From Prosapia bicincta (taxonomy: Eukaryota; Arthropoda; Insecta; Hemiptera; Cercopidae), in assembly GCA_036971475.1 (NCBI GenBank), contig JBAIZL010000002.1:134090240-134154239 (forward strand): a DNA stretch of 64,000 nucleotides, in the 5' to 3' direction. A program made the position numbers and the translations under genes. Each line of letters begins with the position of its first letter. Positions within the stretch are counted from its first letter, which is position 1. Shown here piece after piece: positions 11,543 to 22,629 of the stretch. The notes under the pieces were generated by a model. That model was not told the DNA's origin, ran no database searches, and saw nothing but the letters and a program-made list of their open reading frames with translations.

Positions 11543-12144
11543 AATTTTGTTACAAAGCAAATTATGTAGATAACATATATAAATAAATAAATAGATTATA
11601 AATATTCATAATAAATTGTCATAAGTAATTTAAGAGATAAAAAAAAAAATAAAAGGTTGGGTGGGTGTCTCTCCAAGTGCTTGATTAATTGTAATTTTGT
11701 TACAAAGCAAATTATGTAGATAACATATATAAATAAATAAATAGATTATAAATATTCATAATAAATTGTCATAAGTAATTTAAGAGATAAAAAAAAATAA
11801 TAATAAAAGGTTGGGTGGGTGTCTCTCCAAGTGCTTGATTAATTGTAATTTTGTTACAAAGCAAATTATGTAGATAACATATATAAATAAATAAATAGAT
11901 TATAAATATTCATAATAAATTGTCATAAGTAATTTAAGAGATAAAAAAAAAAAAAATAAAAGGTTGGGTGGGTGTCTCTCCAAGTGCTTGATTAATTGTA
12001 ATTTTGTTACAAAGCAAATTATGTAGATAACATATATAAATAAATAAATAGATTATAAATATTCATAATAAATTGTCATAAGTAATTTAAGAGATAAAAA
12101 AAAAATATAAAAGGTTGGGTGGGTGTCTCTCCATGTGCTTGATT
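11543..12144. repeat. Minisatellite, about 4 copies of a 150-154-bp unit
   Basis: Copies begin with aattttgttacaaagc at 11,543, 11,693, 11,847 and 12,000. Each contains tagataacatatataaat, a poly-A tract after gagat, and aggttgggtgggtgtctctc. Length differences between units come almost entirely from the A tract, which is variously interrupted (aaaaaataataat, aaaaaaaaaaaat). The last unit ends at about 12,144 with ccatgtgcttgatt where the others have ccaagtgcttgatt. The units are otherwise nearly identical, indicating recent expansion. Confidence 0.95.
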
Positions 12145-12211
12145 CTGCGCTAATCTCAACCTGGCTTTCGAGGGGAGTAAGAGAAATGGAATTTGTTGGT
12201 TGTTTTTGATC

Positions 12212-12259
12212 AGCCGCTACATAGCGGCTTGGATATTGATTAGCCGCTACATAGCGGTT
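12212..12259. repeat. Two tandem short hairpins
   Basis: AGCCGCTA-ca-TAGCGGCT at 12,212-12,229 is a perfect 8-bp inverted repeat. A second copy at 12,242-12,259 differs only in its last bases (TAGCGGTT). They are spaced 30 bp apart and are strikingly GC-rich for this region. Confidence 0.85.
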
Positions 12260-13147
12260 GTTGCTTGAGGAATGGTTTCCAGTATCAATCAGCGCAGACA
12301 CAAGGAAATTCACACACCCGGCCTCCAAAGTAGCTTGGATTACAGGAATACGCCACGATTCCCAGCCAATAACATTGGATAAAACTGACCTACTTATGTC
12401 TAGCTTCTCCCCATTTCCGTAGTAGTTCGATCATTCACTGCTAGATGTCGCCCTATTCGTAGAGCATTCTTTTGAGTAAATTAAGTACTAACATAACCGA
12501 GGATATGTGGAAGTATATTAACCCTTACTTATAAACAGATGTTTTCCGTAGTCTAGTGAAGTGATAATGCCTTTACAGTAATGCTTTCGGAGTAAATTCA
12601 TTTTTTGAGATAACTACACAATCGGATCATCAACATTAAATAAAACAGAGGAAAATTTAATAAAATATTTTTTTTAAAATCATAAAAATATGTTGATTAT
12701 GAATATAGGAGATTTAACCTTCAAAAAATCATTTTCATTATTTTAATTTTATTAAATAATTAATTAGTAATTTCTTTTAAAGACACAATATGTTTATAAA
12801 GTTCCATGCATGTTTTAAATAACATGTAAAAACAAAAGTAATCAAAGTTGAACACATCTTTAATAATACCCATATTTCTCTTCAGTGAGCAAACACAAAT
12901 TTTGACAATGTTGATGAGTGGAAAACTTGATGATTTACAGTCATATGCACTGACGTAATTAAATGAGTGTCAATTAAACAGTGTTTGCAATGAACAAAGA
13001 CATTAGGTTAGCTATAATGTTGATAAGTAGGAAACATAATAATTTAGGTTTGTCATCATTGTAAATAGTAATAATTACTTGAAATTTATAGATTATTGGT
13101 AAGATTGATGGTGACACATAAAAAAATTATTAATATAGTTTTTTGTG
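12260..13147. other. Intergenic stretch without recognised feature
   Basis: Somewhat GC-richer from 12,260 to 12,480, strongly AT-rich after that. No supported gene. Confidence 0.55.
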
Positions 13148-13155
13148 ATTGTAAT
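13148..13155. repeat. Left target-site duplication of hAT MITE
   Basis: attgtaat, repeated exactly at 13,532-13,539. It fits the Ac-like pattern nTnnnnAn. Confidence 0.88.
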
Positions 13156-13531
13156 CAGTGGCGTACCAAAGGGGCCAACCCTATGAGAAAAGAAATTATG
13201 TGTGTCGTCCTTCATTGGAAAACGTATAGTGCCCATTGGCCATATATAAATTTTACTTCCAGATTTACCAATAAATAAATGTTATGAAATACGTTTTTTA
13301 GTTTTATTTGTGTGTGAAGTATTAAGAGCATTAGTTATTTAGCAAATTAAATGTTAATAATATTTAAATGCATCAATAATAAAAACCTTCAGGAATATCC
13401 CTTATTAATACACAGTTGTTGAGTTCACGCCCTAGAGTAAAACAAAGTAGAAAGCATTAAAGTAATTTGCGAGAATATTACAAGTTGATGACCTTGGTAA
13501 CAACATTAACGAACTTCTGGATGCACCGCTG
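13156..13531. mobile_element. hAT-type MITE, 376 bp
   Basis: The left end cagtggcgtaccaaaggggc and the reverse complement of the right end, cagcggtgcatccagaag, form imperfect terminal inverted repeats starting CAG. The element is flanked by exact 8-bp copies of attgtaat. The cagtggcgta start is common among hAT elements. The interior is AT-rich and has no transposase; a 60-codon frame within it (13,096-13,278) begins outside the element and looks accidental. A non-autonomous insertion of a family distinct from the Buster-like element at 6,845. Confidence 0.85.
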
Positions 13532-13539
13532 ATTGTAAT
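13532..13539. repeat. Right target-site duplication of hAT MITE
   Basis: Second attgtaat, matching 13,148-13,155. Confidence 0.88.
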
Positions 13540-13697
13540 TATTGAATACTGATAATTACTTGACATCTTTAGCTTACTTGTCCAAACATTAAGTTTAATT
13601 GGTTATAGAATTTGCATTTATTATTATATAGTTTATAATGAACACAGTCATTAATAACAGAATTATATGTAAACACATATAACATAAATACAGCCAA

Positions 13698-13745
13698 CAG
13701 GTTTAGCGTGTTTTGCTACTGGTGTGTTCAGACCATCATCAGCTG
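13698..13745 (-). other. Possible Penelope-like 3' tail motif
   Basis: On the reverse strand the sequence reads ctgatgatggtctgaac, then caccagtagcaaaacacg, with a TGGT/ACCA stem. The layout ctgatga-hairpin-cnaaaacacg resembles the conserved tail seen beyond the last ORF of many Penelope-like elements. No coding remnant was found next to it, so this is a weak call. Confidence 0.3.
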
Positions 13746-13890
13746 TTGTATGTAATTTGGAGGCAATGTGAAAAAATCTCTTTATACAAAAGTGTTTGTT
13801 GTTTGTACTCAAAGGTATTGAACTTGTTTACATCCATAACAGAAAATCTTGTGAGTTCTTACAAGTAACTTTTTGTTAAAACTTTTAGCG

Positions 13891-13990
13891 TAAAAGTAAC
13901 AACTTTGGTTTACTCTGTTTTTTAGATCTGTCTACATCAGGTAAGTAACAACTTTTGTTTTATTCTGTTTTTTAGACTTGTCTGCATCAG
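13891..13990 (+). repeat. Two tandem copies of a ~50-bp unit resembling splice-site-flanked micro-exons
   Basis: Each copy runs agtaacaactttNgttt, a pyrimidine-rich tract, ttttttag, a 15-nt core (13,926-13,940 and 13,976-13,990) ending catcag, then gt. The first core is followed by gtaagt, a consensus donor. The intervening 35 nt would be too short for a normal intron. More likely a simple tandem duplication that happens to contain splice-like motifs. Confidence 0.6.
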
Positions 13991-13999
13991 GTCTAAACC

Positions 14000-15341
14000 A
14001 AATATACTGTCAAAAGTAACCTACCTCTTTGGTTATTCTAGCAAAAATATTTAAATTTTATCATTTTGGTACAGTTGGCTCAATTTCGAGTAATAAAGTA
14101 AGTATATTAAATTAAGGTTAAAAATAAATTACTACTGTATAAATAAATACTACTGTTTGGAGAATAATCAGGTTTCTTTGTGATGAATAACTACAGTGAT
14201 GCACAAATAAATAAGACGAGAACACATTATCCTACAACATGCACAGTGACTAGAGTTTTTTTAAAAAATATGATACATATTAGCGGAATATCATGTAATT
14301 TCCACAATTGCAAATAAGCAAAACTGCGCATAGCGATTGTTCATTGTATTTCCTTTGTTCTGTAAATCTGACTCGTCTTTCCGCACTACTATACCTAACT
14401 CTATTTTATACTTGTTTAGATTTTTATTAATTTTTTAAAATTAAGAGATATAGTACTTATAGTTTTATTTTCATGTGTAAAATGTTTTCCATGGAGTCTC
14501 TTTGAAATGGGTGGTAGATACTTCGCTTCGTCTCATGCGAGAAATGTCCTACTTCAGGTAAACGACCCCGACCACACAATACCTTAATTGTTATCTATTT
14601 CCAATAACAGGGTTTCATTATGTACTTTCCATTGACATACTTATTGCTATTTGTACTTCTTTCTCTTCCTTATTGTAAGGAAGTGCAATACTTCTTTATG
14701 CCCGTGGTAGAGAGTACATGATCCCCATATAACTTTCACCAAGAGCCTTTGTGTTTATCTATATTCATTACCCTTTCCTATTTCTCAACTGATTATATGA
14801 GTCTATAAAAACTCCTAACCTTTGGATTCAGACTGATAAAAGTCCTTTTAAAAGTCTTTAAATATCAATATTTTTATGAAAAATATAATCTATTACAAAA
14901 ATGAAATGAAAATTAATTTATTTTCAATTTAAAAATTTTTTAAAGTGCTTTTGCAATTATGAATATAGTCTAAAACTTGTTTTCACATGAATATCGTTTC
15001 GGCTTTAAACAAGGGTTTATATTTGTTAACCTTTTTATTATATAGGCCTAATTAATATATTCACATTATGTAATTAAATCCCATATAGTTGATGTGTAAA
15101 ATAAACTACTGGTTTATAATATTGTTAAACTTACAGTGTTTGCTTCAAATTCTACGTAATTTTGTTTTTTAATTGTAATTTATATTACAAATATTAATGA
15201 TATATTTCATTTTAAAGGTATTAACTTTCCTACGACTTTAACACAGACATCTAAATTTGAAAAAAATAATTTTAACATTAGTATTAACATGTATGGATTG
15301 AGCAAAATAAACATTCACTATTTTAAAAATAATAGTTAGAA
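14000..15341. other. AT-rich stretch without recognised feature
   Basis: No supported gene. A slightly GC-richer part at 14,490-14,720 has no frame or motif I recognise. A 30-bp segment at 15,308-15,340 (aaataaacattcactatttt) recurs directly at 15,669-15,700, so the interval between, including the foldback element, is bounded by direct repeats. Confidence 0.5.
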
Positions 15342-15541
15342 ATTAGTTTATGACTATCCGAACTTTAAATTTTGTAAATTTGTAAAAACCTTACTGAGCC
15401 AGAAAGTTTTCGATGGCTATGTGGCGATCTTCACGATCACAAGACACTGATGAAGATCTCCACATAGCGATCAAAAACATTCTGTCTCAGTAAGTTTTTA
15501 CAAATTTACAAAATATAAATTTTGGATAGTCATAAAGTAAT
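15342..15541. mobile_element. Foldback MITE, about 200 bp
   Basis: The two halves are reverse complements over most of their length. The outer arms are attagtttatgactatccg on the left and ggatagtcataaagtaat on the right. The inner parts run ttttgtaaatttgtaaaaac, ttactgag and ctatgtgg, with a short loop near 15,435-15,450. It is related to the shorter element at 16,704-16,819. No coding capacity. Confidence 0.85.
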
Positions 15542-15560
15542 GTTAAAGTGATTACTTCAG

Positions 15561-15592
15561 TTTCAGCAAACGTAATGGACTATAAAATTCAC
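15561..15592 (-). repeat. Diverged satellite-like fragment (inverted)
   Basis: tttcagcaaacgtaatggac and the following bases parallel the reverse complement of the monomer start (tttcatcgaagataatggac). The match is short, and it continues the homology between this locus and 16,652-16,703, so this is part of a dispersed repeat rather than a stray satellite monomer. Confidence 0.45.
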
Positions 15593-15599
15593 TAATTTA

Positions 15600-16650
15600 T
15601 TATTGTATTTTTAAAACAAATACATTTATACATTCATTGTAATATAATTACATTTTTCAAAAGAACTAAATAAACATTCACTATTTTTAAAATAATATTT
15701 TTTTAAAGAAACTAGCTATACAATGAATATTATACAATTAACTTTACAAAATTTGTTATATGGACCTCATATTTGTTCATGTATTACATTTGAAAGACTT
15801 TTTACAATTAAATATACAAAACTTTTTAAAAGCACCTCATACCTTAGTAAGTATTACATTTAAAACATTACAAAAAATTGAATTACTGGTTTTTATAAAA
15901 TTAAATCAAGGTATAAATATATATGTAACAATTTACAGATAGGTGACAAATTCTTATGTTCAACCTTTCGAACCTCATTTGGTTGCCGGCTGGGTAATAC
16001 AACTTTACACAGGATAAAAAAGGCATCATCACTTTCAGCTGTATAATAAAACCCAGCATAAACCATATCATAAATATTTGGATATGATTTAGGCCAAGTA
16101 ACCAAAGTCCCTCATATACTTTACTATATCAGCAAGTACTAATTTACTTGCAAAATAATATTTAGACACATATTTTTAGTCTAATATTTTCAACATTTGC
16201 CCTTCACACTGACAAAACTTGTTATAACATAATCTTTCATTGCTGATTGCGATAACATTAATGTCATCACAAACATGAAGTTTAATAAAAACAGGTTTTC
16301 AAGAACAATTCATTATTATCTCATCATAACAATAACGATTTTCACAGATGATTTACCATTAATTTCATTACAAGAATTCATTAAAATTAATTTTTAAAAA
16401 TTTGTACAAAAACAAAAAAATAAAAACTGCTACTATATGTACAATAGAAAACAATTTTTTTAAAGCTTTGTAATTTAAATTGTGTTTTTCGCATATTATA
16501 AGTTTATTTAGAGTAACTTGGTAATTTTCAAGTTCTCGAGTAAATGCTGAATCATGTTTTTATGTTGTTATAATTATATAAAATAAAATGGTTAGGTAAA
16601 TATTTTACTAAACTATCTTGAACACATTCTTTTTCGTAATATTCTTTAAT
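15600..16650. other. AT-rich stretch without recognised feature
   Basis: Short open frames at 15,760-15,942 (+) and 15,893-16,105 (-) show no recognisable motif and overlap each other. I do not call a gene. Confidence 0.5.
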
Positions 16651-16651
16651 T

Positions 16652-16694
16652 TCTTGAATTTGGTAGTTCATTATGTTCGGTGAAACTTAATTAA
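16652..16694 (+). repeat. Diverged satellite-like fragment
   Basis: tcttgaatttggtagttcat followed by tatgttcggtgaaactta matches the satellite junction tcttgaactttgtagtccat / tatcttcgatgaaactta with a handful of substitutions. It lies directly beside the foldback element at 16,704. Confidence 0.55.
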
Positions 16695-16703
16695 TCACTT
16701 TTA

Positions 16704-16819
16704 CATTAGTTTATGACTGTCCGGACCTTAATATATTTTGTAAATTTGTAAAAACTTACTGAGACATGTCAAAATAACTCTATAAAATAAATTAAAGTTC
16801 GGATAGTCATAAACTAATG
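16704..16819. mobile_element. MITE with perfect 14-bp inverted ends, 116 bp
   Basis: The ends are cattagtttatgac and gtcataaactaatg, perfect inverted repeats flanked by TA on both sides (16,702-16,703 and 16,820-16,821). TA flanks suggest a Tc1/mariner-type target, though palindromic surroundings make the exact limits uncertain. The interior shares tttgtaaatttgtaaaaac and ttactgaga with the foldback element at 15,342, so both belong to one family. Confidence 0.8.
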
Positions 16820-16821
16820 TA

Positions 16822-17539
16822 AAATTGTTAAATTCTTTAACTGTTAAATCAATAGAATTTATCCTAACTGTAACTAATGTTCGACTTTCAATACTGCTTC
16901 AACACATGTACATTAACATAGGCACAATTAGCTCATGAATGATTACAATTACATTATTTTATTATGCTATTCCAATAGATAAGTTCATTTCTTCACATTT
17001 TAAATTCTAATGTTAAAGTGTTCTAATAATATTGAAATGAATTTCAGTTTTTCTGTCTTTTTTACATAAACCACTTTTACTACACCACTTAACAACCTCT
17101 ATGTACGTTATGAAGCCAATTATAAAGTGTTCTATATCAGTGTCCTCTAGGTCGTTCAACTCACTGTAGTTTTTAGTTTCTTATTTAACTGATGAGGTAT
17201 CGCTTTACCACAAGGGCAAAGATTAGGAAGTTCTTTCTATTAACATTTGAACTCTTTCTCGGCTGATCACATGATGTTCCTATAAATGATACTGTTGAAA
17301 TAATATCCTAGATTGTAATATCAACACATGCTGTAACAAAGACAAGTTGTAACATGAATGTCAAGATACAAATAAGGAAAATACAAAGTGACTAGTCTGC
17401 TTCATCAGACAATAAATTGATGGCCTTATTTACTTGGAAATAAACTAAATCAGGTAAAAAAATTATTTCTTTAATAATAGATGCTAGATTGCTCCACTTT
17501 CACCTTAACATTTTAAATCACAACAATTTCTTGATTAAC

Positions 17540-17541
<2 letters not shown>
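16822..17541. other. Stretch without recognised feature
   Basis: No supported gene, RNA or element end. Confidence 0.5.

Positions 17542-17611
<70 letters not shown>
17542..17611. repeat. (AT)n microsatellite, about 35 repeats
   Basis: Uninterrupted alternating AT over 70 bp. Confidence 0.99.
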
Positions 17612-17614
<3 letters not shown>

Positions 17615-18477
17615 TAGCATAAAGGTCTTAAGATTCCTTTGCTAATGAATGTTGGACATCACCTTTGGTCTCATTTTGTAACCTTTTTCATAAGAAAATA
17701 TATATATTTGTTAATTTCTATTATGTACAAAACATAAATCTATATTCACAGAAAACTTTAAACGTATGATTTGCTAATTAAAAGTGCCATTTTATCCAAC
17801 AGAAATTATTTTTTTATTTATTGGGAACTAGAGTATGAAGCTGTAGTACTTTTTAATAAAAATCTGTCCCGATTTTTTAAAATTAATTTTCGACCACTTT
17901 TATTTAAAACAACTTTTTAACTTCTTCAAGAAATAAACTTTTTAATTGGAATATGTAATACTGTATGTGTAAGTTTTTACAATTTTTTATTTGTATTTTA
18001 TTTTTATTCGGAAGCTTATTTATCATATAATAATACAATTGTTTAAAAAAAAAAATTTAATTTTTATATTTTTGTATAATATACTTCAATTTTTATATTT
18101 GATGAATTGCCTCGAAAAACTATATACTATGTTATAATAACAAAAATTTGTTTTATATATTTATGATTGCATACCACTAGATATAAAATTCTATTATTTA
18201 TGGTATTACGTTTACTTTCTTCATATTCTATTATTACTGCCTTTCTAGCTTACAAATAAACTACAACTAAAATAAAACATGCATTAGTGTTGAAAATAGC
18301 ACAGATACGTTTTATATAAAAAAGGATATTAATCAGAAACGAATAATGCTGGCGTAGTGGCTTCGGTGATAGTAGCTCGGCTCTGATGTCATACGCAAAG
18401 CAGTCCTATTCACGTCTTCCTAATTGGTTCACCCTTGTACTATAACCCTGGGTTCTGATATTTTTTTTCTACAAGTG
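17612..18477. other. Stretch without recognised gene
   Basis: AT-rich to about 18,330. A GC-richer block at 18,345-18,440 contains tggcgtagtgg, like a polymerase III A box, and ggttcaccc, a poor B box, 75 bp later. This could be a remnant of a tRNA-derived SINE, but the spacing is wrong for a tRNA and I do not annotate one. Confidence 0.4.
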
Positions 18478-18642
18478 TTAACCCGGGTCTAAGCCCCCAA
18501 AACCGCCTAGCCCTCGTGGCAGTCAGCCTCTAGCGAGCTAACTCCGTCTCAAATGCGCATGCGGTTAGTATCCCTACCGCGAGTGAAGGAAACAGGATTT
18601 ATTGCCCATGTACAAATCCCATAAGCTCTTTCCATGGATAAT
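18478..18642 (-). mobile_element. 3' UTR end of a Jockey-like non-LTR element (copy a)
   Basis: On the reverse strand this matches the final part of the 3' UTR copies at 27,366-27,960 and 28,917-29,492: tttccatggaaagagcttat-type sequence, gggcaataaatcc, a gcatgcgcatt region, the ctcgctagagg-type segment and a terminal gggcttagacccggg. A run of A follows in that orientation (poly-T at 18,461-18,468 on the plus strand). At 18,643 it joins abruptly to the ORF1-like duplicated segment. Confidence 0.75.
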
Positions 18643-18853
18643 CATTTGTACTTTGTCTGTTGCTGCTCAGTGCTTGGGCATAAGTCAGGTTTTTGGCAGT
18701 TCTTGGCTCTGTCAGTTTCTGTTTCCTTGCCGCGTTTCCTGCTGTTTCAGTGTGTACTGGTTTTTTGATGAGCTTTTCACGCATTTGTTGTACAAATAAT
18801 TGAATTTTTTTTTTAAACGTATCTTTTTTAGCAATATAAAACCAACCTCTCAT
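18599..18853 (-). pseudogene. Jockey-like ORF1 fragment, inner copy
   Basis: The frame contains LFVQQMREKLIKKPVHTE, then KNLTYAQALSSNRQ. A basic stretch followed by a TYAQAL-type motif is typical of the end of ORF1 (gag-like) proteins of Jockey-type non-LTR elements. From about 18,642 the frame leaves ORF1 and reads through the 3' UTR (codons DYPWKELMGF), so the real ORF1 and all of ORF2 between are deleted. No CCHC knuckles are visible. Confidence 0.6.
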
Positions 18854-19360
18854 ACACTGACTGAAATGATCGTAGGTGACGTCAGTTTTGTTCAGTTAAT
18901 GTTAGTATCATACTTGCATGCTTATTGTTAAGTCGTAGATTTAAGGCTGCATGCTTATTGTTAAGTCATAGATTTCATCATACTCAGCACCTCATTGCTG
19001 TTGGTGTTTTGATTAGTAGTGATGTTTTGCTCATTTGTACTTTGTCTGTTGCTGCTCAGTGCTTGGGCATAAGTCAGGTTTTTGGCAGTTCTTGGGTCTG
19101 TCAGTTTCTGTTTCCTTGCCGCGTTTCCTGCTGTTTCAGTGTGTACTGGTTTTTTGATGAGCTTTTCACGCATTTGTTGTACAAATATTTGAATTTTTTT
19201 TAAACGTATCTTTTTTAGCAATATAAAACCAACCTCTCATACACTGACTGAAATGATCGTAGGTGACGTCAGTTTTGTTCAGTTAATGTTAGTATCATAC
19301 TTGCATGCTTATTGTTAAGTCGTAGATTTAAGGCTGCATGCTTATTGTTAAGTCATAGAT
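18644..19360. repeat. Tandem duplication, 389-bp unit
   Basis: The segment from atttgtactttgtctgttgc (18,644) recurs at 19,033, with near-perfect identity for about 320 bp, to agtcatagattt. The first copy carries an extra 60-70 bp (18,972-19,032) before the second begins. On the reverse strand the unit consists of a 5'-leader-like part plus the ORF1 fragment. Confidence 0.92.
18961..19221 (-). pseudogene. Jockey-like ORF1 fragment, outer copy
   Basis: The 86-codon frame repeats the inner copy (VQQMREKLIKKPVHTE, LTYAQALSSNRQ) and extends further, into an asparagine-rich stretch and EVLSMMKSMT. The N-rich linker followed by a hydrophobic MMKSM helix resembles the C-terminus of Jockey-type ORF1 proteins. 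It ends where the next leader-like copy begins. Confidence 0.6.
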
Positions 19361-19474
19361 TTAAGGCTTAATTGATTTACCCAATCACAATTTTTGGAAG
19401 ACCCAGTCGAAAGGCCTTTATACTGATGTACAAACCTGGCTCTGAAAATCTTTTATCTGATTACATTGAAATTT
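19361..19474. other. Repeat-derived flank
   Basis: ttgatttacccaatcac followed by acccagtcgaaagg reappears, inverted and rearranged, near 26,960-27,000. It is therefore probably the upstream part of the same Jockey-like family. Confidence 0.5.
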
Positions 19475-20205
19475 GCAATAACTGATGTACTCTCTGCACT
19501 ATAAACAAGGGTACAAGCCTGATAAGGCTGATAATGAATGATTTAATATCTTCATTGCAAGTCAGTACTACATTGATGAATTTATAGACGTCGCTGACTA
19601 TTCTGCTCTTCCTGAAATCATTCCATGTAATTGTATTGCACATAGTACGGCTTGTCTATTTTACATACTATAAAAAGTTAAATTTTAACAGCTCAATTCC
19701 TCTATGTAATAAAATAAAAACCTGCCACATTGGTACGAGCACGGTTCCCAAATTGAAGGCTACAATACATTAGTTTGAATACTCTTTAGCTTACTCTCCA
19801 GTATCTGTATCTGCCCCATTCAGATCTGGTAACATTAGGTTTAAAAGCGTCACAAGCATATTTTTATGTTTGTTTCAATAACTCTATTTTATTTTCATGA
19901 TTGAAATCCATCTAGCTTAATCAATTATTCTATTACAGGGTTCTCATTTCTTTCTTTATAATTCCATACGTTTCTGCGAGAGTGAAATCTTTAACTTTGT
20001 ATATTTTCCCCTTACTTCCGTGTAGTTGTGAGCTTCAATCACGCATTTCCGCTTTGGAGATTGAATGTATGCTTTTGTACCAGGAGTGCACAACCCACAG
20101 TCCGTATGCGCCTCCCTATTTGATTTTGCGTCCCGCAGATCACTGTAAATTGTTGCTTTTGAATTAAACATTTTATATCGCTATCATTCATCAGATGAGC
20201 GAATT
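19475..20205 (-). repeat. Inverted duplication, arm A
   Basis: The reverse complement is closely similar to 30,345-31,104, for example gcaataactgatgtactctc at 19,475 against its complement at 31,085-31,104. It includes a 71-codon frame (19,956-20,171, minus; ORF contains HTDCGLCTPGTKAYIQSP) that is also present, partly disrupted, in arm B. I do not recognise the protein. Conservation of a frame in both arms hints at an old mobile-element ORF. Confidence 0.88.
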
Positions 20206-20278
20206 GAAATGCTTTCTTGTTTTTTTTACGGTAGTAATTTTATTTGAGTTGGAAATTATCCAAAGCTCCTAGCGTTTA

Positions 20279-20465
20279 TCTGACAGTCACTTTGTCTGAC
20301 AGTCACTTTGTCTGACAGTCACTTTGTCTGACAGTCACTTTGTCTGACAGTCACTTTGTCTGACAGTCACTTTGTCTGACAGTCACTTTGTCTGACAGTC
20401 ACTTTGTCTGACAGTTGTCTGACAGTCACTTTGTCTGACAGTCACTTTGTCTGACAGTCACTTTG
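20279..20465. repeat. 16-bp minisatellite, 11 full copies and one 11-bp copy
   Basis: The unit is tctgacagtcactttg. Eight perfect copies are followed by a shortened one (tctgacagttg, 20,407-20,417) and three more perfect copies. It lies about 75 bp beyond the end of inverted arm A and is absent from arm B. Confidence 0.99.
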
Positions 20466-21104
20466 AATCAAGTGAAAATACCGACAACAAACATAGAAAT
20501 TGACATGAAGTAATTGTCAGAAGAAAAACAGTGTTTAATTCTCAACTAGAATTAACTTTTTTTAGGCTTCATTTTATGATTATAACATTTTCAAGGTTAA
20601 AATTGTTTCATGTTTTATCCCGACATAATATCAACATGGCAGCATTATAAAGATGGGGAATTATTGACCTTTGGATACATTATTACAGGCATGTATGCTA
20701 ATATATTATAAATTGACTGTGTATGTAAGGTATTTACGCATATTACAATATAAAATGTAGGATATAATATTTGAAAATTTAAGCAAGAACTAAATAAGAC
20801 GTATTCCAGTTGTTAAACTCGGTAAACTTATGTCCTGCGATCAGCTCGAGATAAATAAGCAATAAGTTAGTGCACTGTTTTAAAAAGGAAAGCATCTGTG
20901 TATAAATTACGTAACTAATTGGTATATCGTGTAGGTAATAAATCAGCTTAGACTATCTCAACTAACCTAAGTTCTACTTAGTTCCATTGGGACATATAGT
21001 AAGAGCTTTGTTTTTGTAGTGGTTTGATTCTGGTTAGCTCGATCTGTGGCAGCATCTATTGGGAATGTTACGCTGTAATCCCCCCTCAATATACCAATCC
21101 ACCG
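20466..21104. other. Stretch without recognised feature
   Basis: No supported gene. It is absent from the corresponding place in arm B, so it is an insertion here or a deletion there. Confidence 0.5.
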
Positions 21105-21195
21105 GTTAAATGTAATCTGTGATTTAGTTTACTTGAAAATCCTTTATTCGCATATCAATTATTATTTGGACTCTAATAATACGGGTCAATTGTTT
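21105..21195 (-). repeat. Inverted duplication, outer block of arm A
   Basis: ggttaaatgtaatctgtgat and gaaaatcctttattcgc are the reverse complement of 30,000-30,085. The block is collinear with arm B once 20,206-21,104 is skipped. Confidence 0.8.
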
Positions 21196-22609
<1,414 letters not shown>

Positions 22610-22629
22610 TATTCATTTACATATTTACA

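Noticed and set aside
12053..12328. 91-codon reverse-strand frame over the twin hairpins and the end of the minisatellite
   Set aside because: Half of it is repeat-derived, the composition is irregular and no domain is visible.
18345..18440. Possible tRNA or SINE head (A-box-like tggcgtagtgg)
   Set aside because: B box poor and 75 bp away; no cloverleaf could be drawn.
20279..20465. Regular short repeats considered as a CRISPR array
   Set aside because: Units are directly adjacent without spacers, and the genome is eukaryotic.
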